Shown here piece by piece: positions 33,856 through 36,389 of a stretch of DNA of 36,389 bases (position 1 is its first letter; each line of letters starts with the position of its first letter). The notes below the pieces were generated by a model. That model was not told the DNA's origin. It was given only the letters and a program-made list of their open reading frames with translations, and searched no databases. Where the stretch lies: contig CAYNYJ010000033.1 in the NCBI GenBank assembly GCA_964401355.1, forward strand, positions 1 to 36,389, in the 5' to 3' direction. Source of the stretch: SZUA-152 sp964401355. Lineage in GTDB: Bacteria > Pseudomonadota > Gammaproteobacteria > SZUA-152. The position numbers were made by a program, and so were the translations under genes.

Positions 33856-35487
33856 ATGGGTAAACGAAGCGCTAAATACGGGACAAAACGTCAGACGAGG
33901 TTGCCTGACGACCCGCTCTTTCATCGGGATCACGCACGCCCCGTGACACGCCGCGATTTTCTGCGCCAGGGGTTTATCTCCGGCACCGGCGTCGCTATCG
34001 GCGGCTCCCTGTTCAGCCTGTTTGCCCATCCACGTGCCGCACAAGCGGCGCTATCATCGGATCTAAGCACCCTCGCTGCCAGTCTCGGCAACTGCACCCT
34101 CGGTGCTACCGGTGCCAACATTCCCTTTATCTGTTTTGATCTGGCCGGTGGTGCCAACACCATCGGTTCCAACGTCCTGGCGGGCGGGCAAAGTGGTTAC
34201 CTTAACGACCCCATCAGTGTCGCGGGCTATCGTAAAATGGGCATCCCCGGCGACATGGTGCCCGGCGGCGTTGAACCCGCCGGATTCTCGGCCACCGGCA
34301 CCAGCAATGGCGACTACACCGACACCACCCTCGGCCTGCCCTTCCACACTGACAGCGGTTTCCTGCGCGGCATTCTGGACAAGATCAATCTCACCGGCAC
34401 CGCGCCTTTCATTAACGGCGCAGTGATCCCCGCCCGTTCCGACAACGACACTGGCAACAACCCGCACAACCCCATGTACGGCATCGCCCGCACCGGTTCC
34501 AACGGTGATGTGGTGACCCTGATCGGCTCGCGCAATTCCGAGTCAGGCGGCAACTCCATGGCCCCGGCCTTGAGCATCGACCCCGCCATTCGCCCCACCA
34601 AGGTCGATCGTCCCTCCGATGTCACCGGCATGGTGGATACCGGCGACCTCACTGCGGTATTGACCGAAGATGACGCCAAGGCGGTGATGGAATCCGTAGC
34701 ACGCCTCAGTGAAAAGAAGATCGGGCGCATCACCGCAGACACCGTAATCAAGGATCTGGTGAACTGTGGCTACCTCAGCGCCGCCGATATTGCCGACCGT
34801 TTTATCGGCGTGGATGTGGATCCCGCCGGAGACACAGACATCGTCGGCGCCAGCGGCATTTTCAGCCAAGCCGAATTTGACAGCAACCGCGAATTCCGCA
34901 AAACCGCCTCGGTGATGAAAATGGTCATCGACGGCCATGCCGGAGCCGGCACCATCACCATGGGTGGCTACGACTACCACACCGGCGATCGTTTCACCGG
35001 CGAATTGCGTGATGAACGCGCGGGCCGGTGCATGGGCGCGTGCCTGGAATACGCCGCACTGCGCGGTCAACCACTGATGCTGTACGTGTTCAGTGACGGC
35101 TCCGTGGCCAGCAATGGTGCCCTTGACAATTCCATAGACGGACGCGGCAAAGGAGAGTGGACCGGCGACAATTCTTCCACTGCCGGTGCCTTTTTTCTGA
35201 TTTACAACCCGGCAGCCAATGGCGGTCAGGCCACACTGTTCAGCGGCGACAACCTGGGTGCGGAACGCCACCAGCAACTCGGCTGGTTTCGCTCCGACGG
35301 CTCAGTGGAAACCGCCTCCAGCGTGGCCGCCAACAACGTCAACCTGCTGGTAGATACGGTGGTGATGAATTACCTGGCCCTGCATGGCAGTGACTACCGC
35401 ACCACTTACCGCAGCTTGTTCCCCGACAACGATCTAGGCACCGATGCCCACATGATGAGCCTCACCGCCTTCAACCCCATTCGTTGA
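33856..35487 (+). CDS. Tat-exported DUF1501-like protein
   Basis: 543 residues. The N-terminus carries a twin-arginine signal, TRRDFLRQGF at about 31-40, then a hydrophobic stretch and AQA near 61-63, so it is exported folded, probably with a bound cofactor or metal. The C-terminal half contains GGYDYHTGDRFTGELRDERAGRCMG and LMLYVFSDGSVASNG, which parallel the GWDTH and SEFGR regions of DUF1501 (alkaline-phosphatase-like superfamily). DUF1501 genes typically follow DUF1549/1553 or DUF1800 genes, and here the partner is the cytochrome/LamG pair. It ends the three-gene run; its role is unknown. Confidence 0.78.
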   Translation: MGKRSAKYGTKRQTRLPDDPLFHRDHARPVTRRDFLRQGFISGTGVAIGGSLFSLFAHPRAAQAALSSDLSTLAASLGNCTLGATGANIPFICFDLAGGANTIGSNVLAGGQSGYLNDPISVAGYRKMGIPGDMVPGGVEPAGFSATGTSNGDYTDTTLGLPFHTDSGFLRGILDKINLTGTAPFINGAVIPARSDNDTGNNPHNPMYGIARTGSNGDVVTLIGSRNSESGGNSMAPALSIDPAIRPTKVDRPSDVTGMVDTGDLTAVLTEDDAKAVMESVARLSEKKIGRITADTVIKDLVNCGYLSAADIADRFIGVDVDPAGDTDIVGASGIFSQAEFDSNREFRKTASVMKMVIDGHAGAGTITMGGYDYHTGDRFTGELRDERAGRCMGACLEYAALRGQPLMLYVFSDGSVASNGALDNSIDGRGKGEWTGDNSSTAGAFFLIYNPAANGGQATLFSGDNLGAERHQQLGWFRSDGSVETASSVAANNVNLLVDTVVMNYLALHGSDYRTTYRSLFPDNDLGTDAHMMSLTAFNPIR

Positions 35488-35503
35488 ATCGTCAATAGCC
35501 TGA

Positions 35504-35581
35504 TAGGGTGGACATGTTTTTTTGCCCACGCGGGAATTCGGGACACCGCAACGCGTGGGCACACAAAACGTGCCCACCCTA
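35504..35581. repeat. Long palindromic repeat between convergent genes, possible bidirectional terminator
   Basis: The 29-base arm at 35504-35532 (starting TAGGGTGG, ending GCCCACGCG) is nearly the reverse complement of the arm at 35552-35581 (CGCGTGGGC ... CCCACCCTA). Each arm includes a T- or A-rich run. It sits between the ends of the convergent DUF1501-like gene and ygfA, the usual place for such interspersed palindromes. The shorter palindrome at 884-907 shares its GGTGGGC/GCCCACC core. Confidence 0.75.
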
Positions 35582-35587
35582 CAATTG

Positions 35588-36187
35588 TTAAAAAATACGC
35601 AGCCCGGACTCCGTCACCACCCCGTCCAGGGACACATCCCAGCTCTGGCTCAGCAGACCTTCCGCACAGCATTGCAGATCAAACGCCACCCCCAACATAC
35701 GCGGTTTACGCCAGCACTGGCGACGGCGCAAAAAACTGAACGTGCGGTCATAAAAACCACCACCCATACCCAGCCGGTTACCGGCGGCATCAAAACCGAC
35801 CAGAGGCGTCAGCACCAAATCCAGACGCATAAGCTGTATGACATGGCGCGAATGCATCACCGGTTCCGGAATACCAAAACGATTGGCCACCAGGGTATCG
35901 CCAGGCGCGTAGGGTAAAAAATGCAGGTGGTTATGATGGATGGTGCTGAGCACGGGTAAGTACACGGTTTTGCCCATGGCCCAGGCCCGCCCCATCACTC
36001 CGCTGAGATCCAGCTCACCGTCGTTGGGCAGATAGCAGGCAATGTGCTGTGCGGCACGAAACAAGCGATGGTTTGCCAACCGCTGCGCGACAGCTTCACT
36101 GCGCCGGGCATATTCGTGAGGAGTGAGAGCACGCCGCGCCTGTCGCAATTGTAGGCGCTGCTGCTGACGTGAAGCCAAGCTGCGCAT
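35588..36187 (-). CDS. ygfA: 5-formyltetrahydrofolate cyclo-ligase
   Basis: 199 residues, the normal family length. The enzyme converts 5-formyl-tetrahydrofolate to 5,10-methenyl-tetrahydrofolate with ATP. The diagnostic motif GNRLGMGGGFYDR (about 136-148) binds ATP, and the N-terminal RQARRALTPHEYARRSEAVAQRL and YLPNDGELDL segments match the folate site. In gammaproteobacteria this gene directly follows 6S RNA (ssrS), which is also the case here. Related FCL proteins influence persister formation and folate storage, but that is not shown by the sequence. Confidence 0.95.
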   Translation of the reverse strand: MRSLASRQQQRLQLRQARRALTPHEYARRSEAVAQRLANHRLFRAAQHIACYLPNDGELDLSGVMGRAWAMGKTVYLPVLSTIHHNHLHFLPYAPGDTLVANRFGIPEPVMHSRHVIQLMRLDLVLTPLVGFDAAGNRLGMGGGFYDRTFSFLRRRQCWRKPRMLGVAFDLQCCAEGLLSQSWDVSLDGVVTESGLRIF

Positions 36188-36229
36188 TACAGAGCAAGTC
36201 TATCAGAGGAATAAATAAGGGACATCACC

Positions 36230-36389
36230 AAAAAAAGAGGCGTCCCCCACAGGTGCCGGTTGCATCGTCGCTCTTGGATCCGGAGCGATAAAGTGGGAAC
36301 AACAGTCGACGTATCAGGCTTTCCGAAGCACGGACGTGCACACAACACCGACGTAATGTCCCCAACAGGGTTAAGCATAGGCCAAGAAA
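36230..36389 (-). ncRNA. ssrS: 6S RNA, 3' part (5' end beyond window)
   Basis: On the minus strand the segment reads GTGCACGTCCGTGCTTCGGAAAGCCTGATACG, which aligns with the central conserved block of 6S RNA (GCATGCTCGGTCCGTCCGAGAAGCCTTAAAAC in E. coli). Downstream the CACTTTATCGCTC...GAGCGACGATG dyad corresponds to the 3' half hairpin. The first visible bases resemble the upper strand of the 5' half, so roughly 30-40 nt are missing at the window edge. A T-run at 36230-36236 marks the probable 3' end. The RNA binds sigma-70 polymerase in stationary phase. Its position just before ygfA is the canonical arrangement. The call rests on pattern matching; no covariance search was possible. Confidence 0.72.

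Noticed and set aside
36219..36362. Ten-base stem GGGACATTAC/GTGATGTCCC as the ends of a small RNA
   Set aside because: The arms do not match the known 6S closing stem, and the 5' half of 6S RNA continues past the upper arm; the match is probably chance.
1..36389. CRISPR arrays, tRNA or rRNA genes, transposase genes
   Set aside because: Reading both strands showed no regularly spaced repeats, no cloverleaf signatures and no transposase motifs.

Overview
The window looks like a chromosomal segment of a gammaproteobacterium. The indications are a type I-beta glutamine synthetase followed by glnL-glnG, a complete MSHA-type (type IV) pilus operon, and 5-formyltetrahydrofolate cyclo-ligase directly downstream of what appears to be 6S RNA. 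I cannot name the genus. The glnA/DUF4124/glnLG layout and the TusA-linked PP-loop protein would suit a sulfur-associated lineage such as Chromatiales, but that is only an inference.

Layout. (1) Positions 1-511 hold the edge of an integron-type cassette array on the minus strand: one complete cassette (55-511) with a zinc-ribbon ORF and an attC site, and no integrase gene in the window. (2) 512-933 holds no gene; it contains an imperfect inverted-repeat pair and a small palindromic repeat. (3) 934-4019: a small membrane protein (minus), then a plus-strand run of PP-loop ATPase, TusA and a CDF metal transporter. (4) 4020-9324 is a nitrogen-control block: glnA behind three NtrC-like sites and a sigma-54 promoter, a DUF4124 envelope protein, then overlapping glnL-glnG with their own NtrC-like site and a sigma-54-like element. 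(5) 9555-26760 is a 17-kb minus-strand MSHA pilus operon. In transcription order it reads PilN-like MshI2, MshJ, MshK, MshL secretin, MshM, MshN, MshE, MshG, MshA pilin, a terminator, a very large MshQ adhesin-like protein, MshC, MshD, MshO, MshP, PilM-like MshI1, and an extra pilin. (6) 27069-29147: a spermidine-synthase-like protein and a response regulator with a degenerate GGDEF domain. (7) 29681-35487: three exported proteins in a row (a mono-heme protein resembling the planctomycete-type DUF1549/DUF1588 families, a LamG lipoprotein with two heme motifs, and a Tat-exported DUF1501-like protein), preceded by a perfect CRP/Vfr-type palindrome. (8) 35588-36389: ygfA and the 3' part of 6S RNA.

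How the genes work together. The nitrogen block is a self-contained NtrBC regulon with its target, glnA. The pilus operon supplies the motor (MshE/G), secretin (MshL), alignment proteins (MshI-N) and pilins. MshE carries an N-terminal c-di-GMP-binding MshEN motif, and a response regulator with a non-canonical GGDEF lies just beyond the operon. A perfect TGTGA-N6-TCACA site stands before the last pilin and another before the cytochrome/LamG/DUF1501 cluster, so both surface systems may answer to one CRP/Vfr regulator. The least described part is the exported cytochrome-LamG-DUF1501 trio. The MSHA operon with its relocated and enlarged MshQ and its extra pilin is the second most unusual part.
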